Below are positions 37,311 through 47,434 of a stretch of DNA of 64,000 bases, one piece after another (position 1 is the stretch's first letter; every line of letters begins with the position of its first letter). Origin of the DNA: Acanthococcus lagerstroemiae (Eukaryota; Arthropoda; Insecta; Hemiptera; Eriococcidae). Both the position numbers and the translations under genes were made by a program. The stretch spans positions 1-64,000 of the forward strand of contig JAJSSI010000090.1 of assembly GCA_031841125.1 (NCBI GenBank), written 5' to 3'. Under the pieces are notes generated by a model. It worked only from the letters and a program-made list of their open reading frames with translations. It had not been told where the DNA came from and searched no databases.

Positions 37311-38548
37311 AACGTGCCGGATCGGATACGGCGAAAGGGCTTACGCCAGTCAACACGGCTGCTGGCGAGGGTCCTAGGGTGTCGTCCCTAAATCATGCAA
37401 GGCCGCACACGACAGCAACTGGTACTATCTCCAGCCAGTTCAGGTCGTCAACCAAGAATGGAGAGCAGCACACCGCCAACCCGGCGGCACAACAACAACA
37501 ACAGCGACCTCAACTGTGTCCAAACTCGGACACTGACGAGGACGAGGACGAGAAGATGGCGGTAGACAGAGCCCGCATTGCCAACCTGCTGGTGCAGAAG
37601 ACAGCAGGTAACAAAACAACAACCACAACAGCAAACACAGGCGGCCGACGGTTTGGTTATGGAATCAAACCGAAGAACCGACTGTATGGCACTCCGGGAA
37701 GACAACCTGGAGAAACAAAGCAGGAGTTCCGAAGCCGCAGGGTTAGGGAAGGCCTCGCTGCCGCCGCTATCGTAGCGGGGGCGCAGAGCCGTTCCAAACC
37801 CCCTCCAACTAAGAAACGGGTCATCGAGAGCAGCTCACCCTCGGCCACTTCAGGGGATGATATGGCCCAAAGGCCACCAAGACAGGACGAAATGCAGCGC
37901 CTCCTATCCTTAGTGGAGGGGCTGCAGAAGCAGATGACGCAGCTTCAGCTGGAGCTGCAGCACAGCAACAGCGAACGAGATCGACTCGCAAAGGAGCTGG
38001 CAGCAGAGAGGCAGAAGAACGCCCAGATGACTGGCCCAGCGACAGCAGCCAGTACAGGACCCAACACCGCAGCAGTCGACCGGCAAATCAAGGACACGGT
38101 CAACGAGCTGCTCGCACCGTTCCTAGAGGCGCTCAACCTAAGGAGCGGCAAACCAGCACCTACCAAGCCGGCCTCCAAGTCGGCAACCAACCTGGCCTCT
38201 AAGCCGGCAACCAGGCCGGCACGGACCTTGGACAGCGGACCTAAGCTGGCAACGGCTGGGACAACCCCAAAGCCAGGAACCACCAAGGCTCCACCAAGCA
38301 CTGCAGCAAAGTCCATCCCCACCCAGGCTGCACCAACATACGCAGACAAGGTGAGGAAATCGACTCCACCGACGCGAATGGATGACGGATTCACGGTCGT
38401 CCAGAGCCGGCGGCAGCGCAGGAGGAACGCGCAGCCCACCCAACCAGCCGCAGCAGCAGCGCCACCAACAACACCAACGCCGGGAAGAAGAAGAGGAAGC
38501 CTTCCCGCCGGAACAGGAAGCAAACGCTCTCCGACTCGGCAGTCCTAG
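37311..38548 (+). pseudogene. Non-LTR ORF1 (gag-like), main N-terminal part
   Basis: Continues the frame begun at 23683. Low-complexity Ala/Pro/Thr/Gln-rich protein with a coiled-coil-like QRLLSLVEGLQKQMTQLQLE segment and a (K/A)PASK-type repeat. The frame ends at 38548, but the true ORF1 continues in another frame (KKRKPSRRNRKQTL...), so a single-base shift lies near the GGGAAGAAGAAGAGG run at about 38480-38490. The start listed by simple ORF calling inside this part is not real, because the ATG lies across MAV2. Confidence 0.75.
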
Positions 38549-39378
38549 TGCTGCCAACCATGGCTGGAACCAAGGCTCTGACCGTGCTGGAGCAAGGGAC
38601 CATCAACCCGCGGCAGTTTGGGATCCACACCAGTGTGCAATTCCCATCCGGTGCCGCTCTGTTCCGGTGTGCTACCCCAGACCAGGCCTCCGCTCTCAAA
38701 GAGGACCTGAAGAAGAATGGCGCAGTCACCGTGAAGGAGCCACCTAAGCCACGGATAGCGGAGGCCCGTGTCCACGCAGTACCAGCAGCTGTCACCGAGC
38801 ATGACCTAGCGGAGGCAGTCCGAGCCCGTACCGGCCTTACACCACAAAAAGTTATATTTGTGGCATACAAGGCCCAGGGGGCACGCGGAAAAATTGCCGT
38901 CTTACAGGTCTGCCCGGAGCTCTTCAGGAAACTGCAGACTACCCGATCAGTCAAACTCGGATGGGGGCAGACGTGCCCCATCAACACCAGCCCCGTCCTT
39001 CCTCGGTGCACCAAGTGTCTACTGCTTGGGCACCGCGAGAAACATTGCGGAGCAAGTACACCAGCAACCAATGCAGACGATACCCCAAATAGCTGCCGAG
39101 ACTGCCGCGCCTTCAACGCGCGGGTCAGGGAGAGTGGTCTAGGCCGGTCTCGGTGCCGGTTCACGGACCACCCAACCGGATCAACGCAGTGCCCAACCAA
39201 GAGAGCACTCCAAAGGAAATACGAGGCCATCCCGCAGGCCAAAGTCATCGTTGAAGATGTGAGAGAGGCCTCACAATCTTCCAGTTCAACAACGGCTACA
39301 GCAGGTGATGCAGCCAGTAGCAGCGCAGCCTCGAACCATGGACAAACCATGGAGGTTACGGACCAATATGATGACTGA
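38485..39378 (+). CDS. Non-LTR ORF1, C-terminal part with zinc knuckles
   Basis: Frame-shifted continuation of ORF1. It starts with a basic, nuclear-localisation-like KKRKPSRRNRK and an RRM/gag-like core, then knuckle CTKCLLLGHREKHC and further Cys/His clusters (CRDC..., SRCRFTDHPTGSTQC). These bind element RNA in the R1 clade. It overlaps ORF2 by 74 bp, so ORF2 is probably translated by reinitiation or frameshift. Confidence 0.75.
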   Translation, partial: KKKRKPSRRNRKQTLSDSAVLVLPTMAGTKALTVLEQGTINPRQFGIHTSVQFPSGAALFRCATPDQASALKEDLKKNGAVTVKEPPKPRIAEARVHAVPAAVTEHDLAEAVRARTGLTPQKVIFVAYKAQGARGKIAVLQVCPELFRKLQTTRSVKLGWGQTCPINTSPVLPRCTKCLLLGHREKHCGASTPATNADDTPNSCRDCRAFNARVRESGLGRSRCRFTDHPTGSTQCPTKRALQRKYEAIPQAKVIVEDVREASQSSSSTTATAGDAASSSAASNHGQTMEVTDQYDD

Positions 39379-42300
39379 TCTCCGTATCCTCTATGCAAAC
39401 ACCAACCACAGCCCTCGCGCCATGGATGGGGCCCTCCTGGCCGCACGCGATGAGGAAGCAGACATCATTGCCATCACAGAGCCTCACCCGGACAACGGTC
39501 AACTGCGAGTCCCTGGATGGAAACAGGTGAGCAAGAGCAGAGTGTCGCTGCTCATCCGGAATGACATCCACCATACACCGCTATCGAGCCTGCACGACGA
39601 CGTGGTGGCGGTGAACATAGGGCGCGTCTCCATTCTGAGCGTCTATGCTTCACCCAACGAGCCGCTAGATGGAAAACTCACCGGTCTATCGGAAACCCTA
39701 CTGGCGGCACACGAGCAAGTGTGCATACTCGGAGACTTCAACTGCCGAACAGCCTTGCTCCCAGGATTCCAAAGCAACGCCCGAGGAAGACGCCTGGAGG
39801 AGTTCCTGCACCTTCACAGACTCGCAATCGTCAACGACGGTACACCAACATACCACCGAGCCGGGTGCTGGGGAGTAAACGACTACTTTCTGCTACCCGA
39901 GCACTCGGTGGCCGGATCGCGAGTCCGTGTTCTCGAAACAGACTCCCTCTCGGATCACGCTCTGCAGCTAGTCACTATCAGCGCGGATGGAGAGATCAAC
40001 CGCAGACCACCTTTCACACGCCTCAACCTGGAGAGGCTGGTCCGGGAGGTCGAACAGCTGGACCTCGGCTCCTGTCCGACTCCTGCATCGCCAGACCAGA
40101 TTGACGGGTACGCCCTGCGCCTTCAGATCCAGCTGCAGGGCGCCATTGATGCGGCCTCTGAATCGTTGGAGCGGAAGCCGCCGATCCACTGGTGGACTGC
40201 CGAGCTGGCACCACTCAAAAGACTGCTGACGAAGATCAACACGCGGCTTAGGAGAAGCCGTGACCCCATAGGGTCGGCAGTGCTCTGCGAGGTACAGCGC
40301 ACCATCCGCCGGGCGTACAGGAAGGCGATGAAGGAAGCGAAGCACGCAGCGTGGCGTGCCTTTTGCACTTCTGACAGGCCCTGGGGCAAGGCCTACACCG
40401 TCAGCAAGGGCTCGGAACGCGCAGCAATGCCCTATCTCCGCCGAGACGACGGAACATTCACGACAAGCGAGGAAGAGTCCACCAAACTGCTGCTTGCCGC
40501 GAAGTTTGCTATTGAGCCGACCCTCGGGTACGCAGTGGACACCACCAACATCAGAGGCAGCGCCGGGCCACCACCCAAGGTGACCACCGGTCTGGTGACC
40601 AAGCTGACGAAGAACTTGGCCAACCGGAGAGCGCCAGGACCAGACCGGATCAACCATAAAACGTTGAAAACACTACACAAGTGCCATCCAACGGTGCTTC
40701 CACGCCTGTACACGGCCTGCCTGACCATCGGACACTTTCCCGCCCTCTGGAAACTAGGCCGCGTGGTATTTGTGCCCAAACCACGCAAGGATCCGGAGCT
40801 GGCAGACAGCTATCGCCCCATCACCCTGCTGTCAGTCATGGGGAAGACGCTGGAACGAGTGCTGAAAACCCACATCAACCGTCACCTCGAGGATGAAAAC
40901 CTGCTGGACCCGCGGCAATACGGCTTCAGGGCTCACCGTTCAACAGAACACGCAGTAGTGGCGGCCGTCTCATCCATCCAGGAGCACCGATCCAGAAACG
41001 CGATGACTGCTGTTCTGTCGCTTGACATCCGCGGCGCTTTCGACAACGCCTGCTGGACAACCGCCATGACGACGCTGCAGGAGATGCGCTTTCCGCACTT
41101 TGTCATAGCCACACTTGGTAGCTACTTCAGCAACCGCCACATCATCAACGGGGACGTGTCGTGGCCGCTCCAGAGAGGCTGCCCCCAAGGATCAGTACTG
41201 GGGCCAGTCCTGTGGAACATCAGCTATAACTCGACGCTTGCACCGATCAGCTCGGGAATTTCGGTGCAGGCATACGCTGACGACACTCTGCTGATCTGTA
41301 GCGCCGAGACCTTCGAGGAACTGCAGCGCACTGTCGCGCTGGCTACAAACACGATAATTGCTCGACTTGCGGCCAAGGGTCTGGAGCTGAATGCCAGCAA
41401 GACGGAAGCGCTGTTGCTGTGTCGCCGGAGAAGCAGACTACCGGACCAGATCCAACTGCCAGTCGGAGAAGGAACAGTGGTGCGCCCAAAACCATCGATG
41501 CGGTACCTTGGAGTGGTACTCGATGACGAGCTCTCATGGGTGGAACACATTCGACAAGCCACCGACAGAGCAGCCAACTCACTCCCCGTCCTGACCCGAA
41601 TATGCACCAACATGTTCGGGTACAGCTTCAGGGCAAGACGGACTATGGTGCAAGGATGCGTGCAGACGCACCTGCTATACTGTAGTTCCGTCTGGTACCA
41701 TCGGGCAGTCCTGCGTACAGCACGGCAGCCACTCATGTCAGTGCAGAGGAAAGCTGCGCTCCTGTGCATCCGCGCCTACCGGACTGTAAGCCAGGAAGCG
41801 TCTCTAGTCCTGGCCGACCTCGCTCCTATAGATCTCGCCATCCATGAGCGGTCAGTACTGTGGCTACTTCGCCACGGCCTGCCAGTCATCAACTGGGGAC
41901 CTTACCCCCAAGTCACCCGTACCAGAGCGGGCAAGTTCCGGATAATGCCGGTGGGTGCCGCTGCTGCGGACCAGTCAGACTACGACGAGGCGGACATCGA
42001 TCGCACCAGCGAGAGCGAAGAGGAGGAAGCAGATGTCGCCTCTGCTGGTGGGATACCATTTGTGCAGCTGGCCGAGCGGTACCGCCGCATCACCGACAAA
42101 TGCTGGGAGAAACGCTGGAAAGATGCGTCCACGGGGCGGTGGACGCACTCTATCTTCCCTACCGTCAGTGCCAGACGTAGATCCGAGATAACCCTATCGT
42201 TCTGGACTACCCAGGCTCTGACCGGACACGGCTGCTTTGCGGAGTTTCTCCATAAGATGCGCCGGCGCGACAGTCCACGCTGCGAGTGCGCTGCTGGACC

Positions 42301-42490
42301 GATGCAGTCAGCTGAACACATCCTCACCGAGTGCGCTCTCACTGGACCACATGTACCTGTTCCCCCACCAACGGCCATACCGGCAGAATGGAGAAGGTGG
42401 GCCAACTTTGCTGCAAAGACGGTGCGACGACTGTGGGAGGCAGAGAACCCTCTGTTCCCAGCGGCAGGACCAAACGACGACGACGAGTAA
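39305..42490 (+). CDS. Non-LTR ORF2: endonuclease and reverse transcriptase
   Basis: 1061 residues, open. Endonuclease (EEP fold): Glu59 in AITEPH, Asp144/Asn146 in LGDFNCR, Asp217/His218 in SDHAL. RT: LVKL-like fingers up to RRAPGPDRIN (about 441-450), LDIRGAFD at 573-580, PQGSVLGP at 627-634, YADD at 657-660. A C-terminal Cys/His motif (CECAAGPMQSAEHILTEC) matches the R1/TRAS type. It nicks target DNA and copies element RNA onto it. It looks functional; only ORF1 is broken. A long acidic linker (TSESEEEEADV) lies near residue 905. Confidence 0.93.
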   Translation: MMQPVAAQPRTMDKPWRLRTNMMTDLRILYANTNHSPRAMDGALLAARDEEADIIAITEPHPDNGQLRVPGWKQVSKSRVSLLIRNDIHHTPLSSLHDDVVAVNIGRVSILSVYASPNEPLDGKLTGLSETLLAAHEQVCILGDFNCRTALLPGFQSNARGRRLEEFLHLHRLAIVNDGTPTYHRAGCWGVNDYFLLPEHSVAGSRVRVLETDSLSDHALQLVTISADGEINRRPPFTRLNLERLVREVEQLDLGSCPTPASPDQIDGYALRLQIQLQGAIDAASESLERKPPIHWWTAELAPLKRLLTKINTRLRRSRDPIGSAVLCEVQRTIRRAYRKAMKEAKHAAWRAFCTSDRPWGKAYTVSKGSERAAMPYLRRDDGTFTTSEEESTKLLLAAKFAIEPTLGYAVDTTNIRGSAGPPPKVTTGLVTKLTKNLANRRAPGPDRINHKTLKTLHKCHPTVLPRLYTACLTIGHFPALWKLGRVVFVPKPRKDPELADSYRPITLLSVMGKTLERVLKTHINRHLEDENLLDPRQYGFRAHRSTEHAVVAAVSSIQEHRSRNAMTAVLSLDIRGAFDNACWTTAMTTLQEMRFPHFVIATLGSYFSNRHIINGDVSWPLQRGCPQGSVLGPVLWNISYNSTLAPISSGISVQAYADDTLLICSAETFEELQRTVALATNTIIARLAAKGLELNASKTEALLLCRRRSRLPDQIQLPVGEGTVVRPKPSMRYLGVVLDDELSWVEHIRQATDRAANSLPVLTRICTNMFGYSFRARRTMVQGCVQTHLLYCSSVWYHRAVLRTARQPLMSVQRKAALLCIRAYRTVSQEASLVLADLAPIDLAIHERSVLWLLRHGLPVINWGPYPQVTRTRAGKFRIMPVGAAAADQSDYDEADIDRTSESEEEEADVASAGGIPFVQLAERYRRITDKCWEKRWKDASTGRWTHSIFPTVSARRRSEITLSFWTTQALTGHGCFAEFLHKMRRRDSPRCECAAGPMQSAEHILTECALTGPHVPVPPPTAIPAEWRRWANFAAKTVRRLWEAENPLFPAAGPNDDDE

Positions 42491-43121
42491 CCACATGTAG
42501 GAGTACCAGCAACATCAACAACAAGAACGCAAAGAGCCGTATGAATCACCGAACAAGTACCCTGAAAACGGAAGGAAGGCGCTCCGGCAGGAGGAGAAGT
42601 GGGTAAGAACGGTTGAAAGTGAAGGGATATGCCCGGTGACAGCTATCACTGGTTGATGACCCTGGATCTGGATACTGATAGACTACACGATAGGATATGG
42701 TAGAATATAATAGAACATATTAGGTTACTTTAATTGTAGGTCATCTTAATTATAAGTAATTTAGAACGCCTGTGCGCTGCTCCCTGTTTCTGCGGAAAAC
42801 CTACTCGAAGGTATGCGGAACAGTAGAGGAGAACATAGAGTGTTACTATTTGTACTTACGCATGAAGCCAGCCACCCAGGAAGCATCACCCCCCTCCACG
42901 CGGGCCTAACCGGGCAACGGACCCCATTTGGACTTAGGGGTCCGGCAAGGGTGTGGGGCATGGCGGCAAGTGACTGACCCCATTTGGTCTAGGGTTCAGT
43001 CAATGCACCAAAAAAATGGACAGTTTGGCTACAAGTCCTACAGAAATTTAAATTGAAAACAAGAAAAGAGACTATTTGGCTCAGAAAGTCCATACCAAAA
43101 AACAAAAAAAAAAAAAAAAAA
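42491..43121 (+). other. Non-LTR 3' UTR and poly(A) tail
   Basis: Non-coding. Contains ACCCCATTTGG twice (about 42920 and 42979) and ends in an A-rich tail (about 43096-43121), which is joined without spacer to GGTTAGG. Confidence 0.75.
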
Positions 43122-43135
43122 GGTTAGGTTAGGTT
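43122..43135 (+). repeat. (GGTTA)n junction between two non-LTR copies
   Basis: GGTTAGGTTAGGTT sits between the poly(A) of copy 1 and the CCCGG start of copy 2, as in tandem arrays of telomere-repeat-specific elements. Confidence 0.8.
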
Positions 43136-43533
43136 CCCGGCCCCCGGAGGGGGCTGGGGCCCCCACGTAGGGGGGCACCCAAGGTGTTTCCTCCTGGTCG
43201 GGGGCCTCGGCCACTGATGAAGGGACAAGGTGGCACATCATCTACCGGGCGCGTCCCCAGGTGGCGGATAGGGGGGCAGTGGATGGAGGACTCAACCTCC
43301 ATCTGCTGTGCCAGAAATGGCCGCGGACCACTGTGCAATGCTCTTTTCGGCGGGTCCAGGAGCATTAGAAGTAAAGAAATATGGAACCCACACGTTTTGG
43401 CCATGTTTAAAATTCAAAATTCAAAATTCTCGTCCTTGGCCTGGCCAGTGGTGACTGTCTGTGGGGCTGGTGGCGACACGCCTTCACGTCTGGATGGGGG
43501 GCGCCTTCACGTCCGACTGTGTTGGGTTACGTA
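43136..43533 (+). mobile_element. Second non-LTR copy, 5' UTR only
   Basis: Near-identical to 22978-23370 (small indels), then cut at ...GGGTTACGTA where MAV3 begins. The remainder of the copy is not in the window. Confidence 0.88.
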
Positions 43534-43554
43534 AGTAGTATAGAAAGGTACGAT

Positions 43555-44215
43555 CCTAGACCGAGTTCACATTTCTGTGCAAGTTCTGTGCAATCCTAAA
43601 CCAAGCTCACATTTCTGAGCATTCACTGTTGAAAACATTTTTCTGAGTGAATTCTGTTCTCTCTGGACCAAGTTCACATTTCTGTAAATTTTCTGTTGAA
43701 AACATTTTTCTGAGTGAATTCTGTTCTCTCTGGCTCGAGTTCACATTTCTGTAAATTTTCTGTTGAAAACATTTTTCTGAGTGAATTCTGTTCTCTCTGG
43801 CTCGAGTTCACATTTCTGTAAATTTTCTGTTGAAAACATTTTTCTGAGTGAGTTCTGTTCTCTCTGGCTCGAGTTCACATTTCTGAGCATTCACTGTTGA
43901 AAACATTTTTCTGTGTAAGTTCTGTACAATCCTAGACCGAGTTCATATTTCTGTGTAAGTATTGTTCTCTCTGAATCGAGTTCACATTTTTGTACATTCA
44001 CTGTTGAAAACACTTTTCTGAGCATTCGCTGTTGAAGTCACATTTTTGTACATTCGCTGTTGAAAACACTTTTCTGTGTAAGTTTTGTACAATCCTAGAC
44101 CGAGTTCACATTTTTGTACATTCGATGTTGAAAACACATTTTTGTACATTCGCTGTTGAAAACACATTTGTGTAAGTTCTGTTCTCTGTAACCAAGTTCA
44201 CATTTTTGTGTTGGT
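43555..44215. repeat. MAV3 subterminal tandem array, about 67-bp unit and variants
   Basis: Units of the type GAGTTCACATTTCTGTAAAT + TTCTGTTGAAAACATTTTTC + TGAGTGAATTCTGTTCTCTC recur about ten times, with shortened variants toward the inside (TTTTTGTACATTCGCTGTTG). Open frames across it are repeat artefacts. By position it matches the subterminal repeats of MAV1, with unrelated sequence. Confidence 0.88.
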
Positions 44216-44495
44216 GTTAAAAGAATTGATATTGTAATATAAAGTGGTCGAGTTTCCATTTTTTTTATCAGACCACTTTTTTTTTTCTAACTTGGATTTC
44301 AAGTGATTTTGGTTTGAAATCTTAATACTAAAAAAAAATAATAAAAAAAAAAATCGAAAATTGATATTGATAACCTAGTTTAAAAAAAAAATAATAAAAA
44401 AAATAAATAAAAAAAAATAATAAAAAAAATTTAAAAAAAATCGAAAATTGATAACCTAGTTTAAAAAAAAAAATAAAAATATTATATATTATAAA
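44216..44495. other. A/T-rich leader of the 261-aa gene
   Basis: Runs of A and T with a duplicated AATCGAAAATTGATA...CCTAGTTTAAAAAAA block (about 44353-44390 and 44440-44475). No gene. It ends ATTATATATTATAAAATGG, a variant of the MAV start motif. Confidence 0.5.
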
Positions 44496-45281
44496 ATGGA
44501 AATGATTGAAAGTAAAAGCAATAACTTTAATTTTGATGACTCTACACACTGTGTATCTAAAAAGATACCATCAGTGAAAGTGATTAATCAAGAACCTGTA
44601 GGCCTCTGGATGTCTAATGAAAATTTGATGTCTTGTGAGTGGAGAAAAAGTTGCAACGAGTCATGTTCAGATGCCAGCTGTGTAGAACATTTTGTAAATA
44701 CAAAACCGCACACAATTGAGACTCGAGATGGATCAATTCAAGGTAGGATTATTGATAAAAATCGTATTTTAATCATTAGACGCCAACTTAAACTTATCAG
44801 ACTTTCTCGAAATGATTACTCTTTTGCTGGTTATTGGGTAAAAGGAGATACAGACTATATTTCAGCACGTAAGTATCTCTTAGTGTTTCTAGATGAAAAG
44901 AATCATCCACTACATAAAGAACCAATCCAACTTACAGCTAGAGGTGTATTTCAGGTAGAATTTGATAAGAATTTATTAAAGTTTAGAAAAGAATTTAAAA
45001 CAGTTTATAGTAAAACACGAGGTGTAATGTCAGATTTATGGTATTCTATGCTTGTGTTCTGTCCTACTTTTGTATCAAACGTAGTAGGTTCTTTAAAAAA
45101 GAGTAGAGCATGTTGTATTGAAAATTATATTGTTCCAACAGAATCTAATTTGAACTCTTTATGTGTAGGTAGAGATAAAGAAGTCTCAAAAATTGTTGAA
45201 GCTATGTTTAATGATTCTGAAAAATGGAAAGCTGAAAATAGTAAACCTTTCATAACCACATTAGTTCAAGAAAATGAATAA
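44496..45281 (+). CDS. 261-aa protein of unknown function in the MAV3 accessory slot
   Basis: Intact. N-terminal half has a Cys cluster (CEWRKSCNESCSDASC, about 49-64) and a hydrophobic KNRILIIRRQLKLI strand pair. The middle has a conserved-looking ARKYLLVFLDEKNHPLH segment with PIQLTARGVFQVEFD; the C-terminal half has hydrophobic SDLWYSMLVFCPTFVSNVVG. It faintly recalls DUF5895-type domains, but I am not confident. It is the only plus-strand MAV3 gene seen, lies next to the terminus and convergent with the capsid gene. That is the place of the Ig gene in MAV1/2, so the terminus-proximal slot seems to host variable cargo. It is open while its neighbours are decayed. Confidence 0.6.
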   Translation: MEMIESKSNNFNFDDSTHCVSKKIPSVKVINQEPVGLWMSNENLMSCEWRKSCNESCSDASCVEHFVNTKPHTIETRDGSIQGRIIDKNRILIIRRQLKLIRLSRNDYSFAGYWVKGDTDYISARKYLLVFLDEKNHPLHKEPIQLTARGVFQVEFDKNLLKFRKEFKTVYSKTRGVMSDLWYSMLVFCPTFVSNVVGSLKKSRACCIENYIVPTESNLNSLCVGRDKEVSKIVEAMFNDSEKWKAENSKPFITTLVQENE

Positions 45282-45472
45282 TGTATTTTTATATGATTTT
45301 TCATATAAAAATAATACTTATTTGACTGTCTTTTTTTTCTTTTTCTTTTTTCTCATTTTTTTAAACACCTGTTCGATAATATTCCAACAGAAAATTATAA
45401 TACACATCCAGTTGAATTTATTTTCTGAATTGTTCTCTGAATTGTTTTCTGATTGCATACCTATTTATAAGA

Positions 45473-45504
<32 letters not shown>
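45282..45504. other. Spacer between convergent genes
   Basis: T-rich; a palindromic ATATGATTTTTCATAT near 45290 and an unbroken T-run at about 45477-45506 may act in transcription termination. No gene seen. Confidence 0.4.
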
Positions 45505-45508
<4 letters not shown>

Positions 45509-46685
45509 TTTTTAGGAGCAGGTCTAACCGCTCTAGATATAGGTTTGTATTCATAACAAACAGGTTGTTTCAAAAGAACAAATATTTCAGCTGTATTAGG
45601 AAAATCATCACGCCATGAGAATATAATTTGTACATTGGCTACATCTGTTTGTAGAGCGTCAGGTTGTCCTGTAAGATCAAAGCAAAAGATAGTATATTCT
45701 TTTTCAAATTGCACAAGATCAATTAAAACATCGTCTTTTCCATTGTAATTTTTAAAATATGTATATAAAGCTCCTGAATCCTTTTCATTAAAATTTAATC
45801 GCATTTGCTGACGAGGATATTCATAACCATTGACATTGAAACGTACATCATAAGGATTACAATGATCAAATTTACTTTTATCAGCAAAGAGATCATTGTT
45901 CCTTTTATTTTGGAAAACTACAAAAGCATATTGTGATGTAATATCTGTAGGAATTGACCACCTAAATTCTTTTCCTGATACACTACCAGCAGGTTTCTTT
46001 AAACATTGCCAATGCTCAAAATTCATACGAATTGGTATGTCTTTATTTAACAATGGTAAAACTTCTTTTTCAAGTTGTAATGAAAGCTTCACCACTGGCA
46101 TTCTCCAAGTTATATACTTCAGATTCAATTCCACAGTATAATCTTTTAAATTTGGGTCAACTTGTAGCATATTTGTAACACCATGTTGTTCTCTTGCTAG
46201 TATCAAGGATTGACTAACATTAAAGAGAATTTCTTTATAAGTTCCAAAACCTAGAAACATATCGAAAGGTAATGCAACTTTGAAGTAACCATTCGCATCA
46301 ACATTCATGTAATCATTATTTAGATTCCATCCTGCATTAGAATACTTGGTGGTTTTGGACAGTGAAACGAGACCATTAATGGTGCTGGCTACACCTGGAT
46401 ACTCCAATATATCTACCTGAACATCAGAAATTCTATAAATAATTTGCCTAAAAATATGGAGAAACCCATTATTAATTACTTGTACTGTACTACGATCGAA
46501 ACTCGCATTTTTTTGTCTTTATCACGTACTATCAGACGACCAGCTATAACTACCTCGCTTTTCCAAGGTAAAGTACAAATATTAGGAGTATTTATTTCAA
46601 TTATAATTTCCTCATCTTTTTTATTTATATCAATATTATTAGCAGTGGAGAATTCTATTAATTCAAAACTTTCGTAACCATTCAT
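45505..46685 (-). pseudogene. MAV3 probable major capsid protein, frameshifted
   Basis: Start ATG at 46685, right after ACTATAAATG. The frame opens 69 codons (KKDEEIIIEINTPNICTLPW...), then shifts near 46490-46500; the rest (INNGFLHIFRQIIYRISDVQ...LEYPGVASTINGLVSL) continues to 45505. The alignment of that junction with the MAV1 capsid (FINNGILYMFSRISYNIGG) shows the shift is within the gene and not between genes. About 390 residues in total, as in MAV1. Confidence 0.7.
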
Positions 46686-46718
46686 TTATAGTATTTTTTT
46701 TTTTTTTTTTTTTTTTAA

Positions 46719-47434
46719 TTATCGTACTTCACGTATGATTAAAAATGCCCAATATGTTTCACCATTATTTTCAAGTGGATTGCCATTCTGATCATAAAGG
46801 TTTAATACAATCTCGCTTATTTCTTTATTTCTCACTCTATAATATTGAGTTTCATTTGGTGTATAGATTATTTTTTCTCCGGTAGTGATGATATAGGAAA
46901 ATAAAAAAGTATTTTTTCATTACCGTTATTACATTCATTACATATCCCCTTAATGCTTTCAATAGGAAAAATTTTAACGTGGCTATCAGATTCAACTTCT
47001 TTTCCAGCTGGTATAATTTGCTTAGTAAAACCCAATATATTACCAACAGAAGTCACATCTCTTAAATCTATTATATGTGATGGACTCCCCATTATTATGG
47101 TATGAGCGTATTTATTTATTTTCAAGGTTATATTAGCAGCCCTAGCATGTTTACTTTCATGTATACATTTAATAATATCAGCTACTTCATAAATACCAGG
47201 ATCAAGTACTATAGTTGTAGGTAATTCGTTCACCTCCTTATAAAAAGTAAGTGAATTGTTTTTAGTTACAGTTATATTGAAAAAACGATAAGATGTGTGG
47301 AAAGATTCTAACCCAATTTCCCATTCTTTATTAGGGTTGAGTCTAATAATGTCATCAACTCCACTAAAATCATGATAAAGAACAGAATCTGTACCGCTCA
47401 TAAGCATACTGTAAGAACCATTTATATATTTCAT
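46719..47434 (-). pseudogene. MAV3 probable minor capsid protein, frameshifted
   Basis: 188 codons from the ATG at 47434, with PGIYEVADIIKCI matching MAV1. A shift near 46885 then moves the frame, and TGEKIIYTPNETQYYRVR to FLIIREVR continues to the stop at 46719. Starts at ACTATAAATG. Confidence 0.68.

Larger units (their letters stand above)
22978..43121 (+). mobile_element. R1-clade non-LTR retrotransposon (telomeric-repeat type?), split by MAV2
   Basis: GC-rich 5' UTR, gag-like ORF1 with zinc knuckles, ORF2 with apurinic-type endonuclease and RT, a 3' UTR and poly(A) ending at 43121. (GGTTA)n lies on both sides. The two overlapping ORFs, CCHC knuckles in ORF1 and a C-terminal Cys/His motif in ORF2 are typical of the R1 clade, whose TRAS and SART members insert in TTAGG repeats. 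MAV2 interrupts ORF1. Without MAV2 the element is about 6.5 kb. Family membership beyond R1-like is inference. Confidence 0.82.

Noticed and set aside
38391..39446. Long minus-strand open frame (351 codons) opposite ORF1/ORF2
   Set aside because: Composition is that of the complement of a GC-rich coding strand; no domain, and the plus strand has a clear zinc-knuckle protein.
43982..44167. 61-codon minus frame with repeated MCFQQRMYKNVF units
   Set aside because: Product of the tandem repeat array; varies with unit length and has no start motif.
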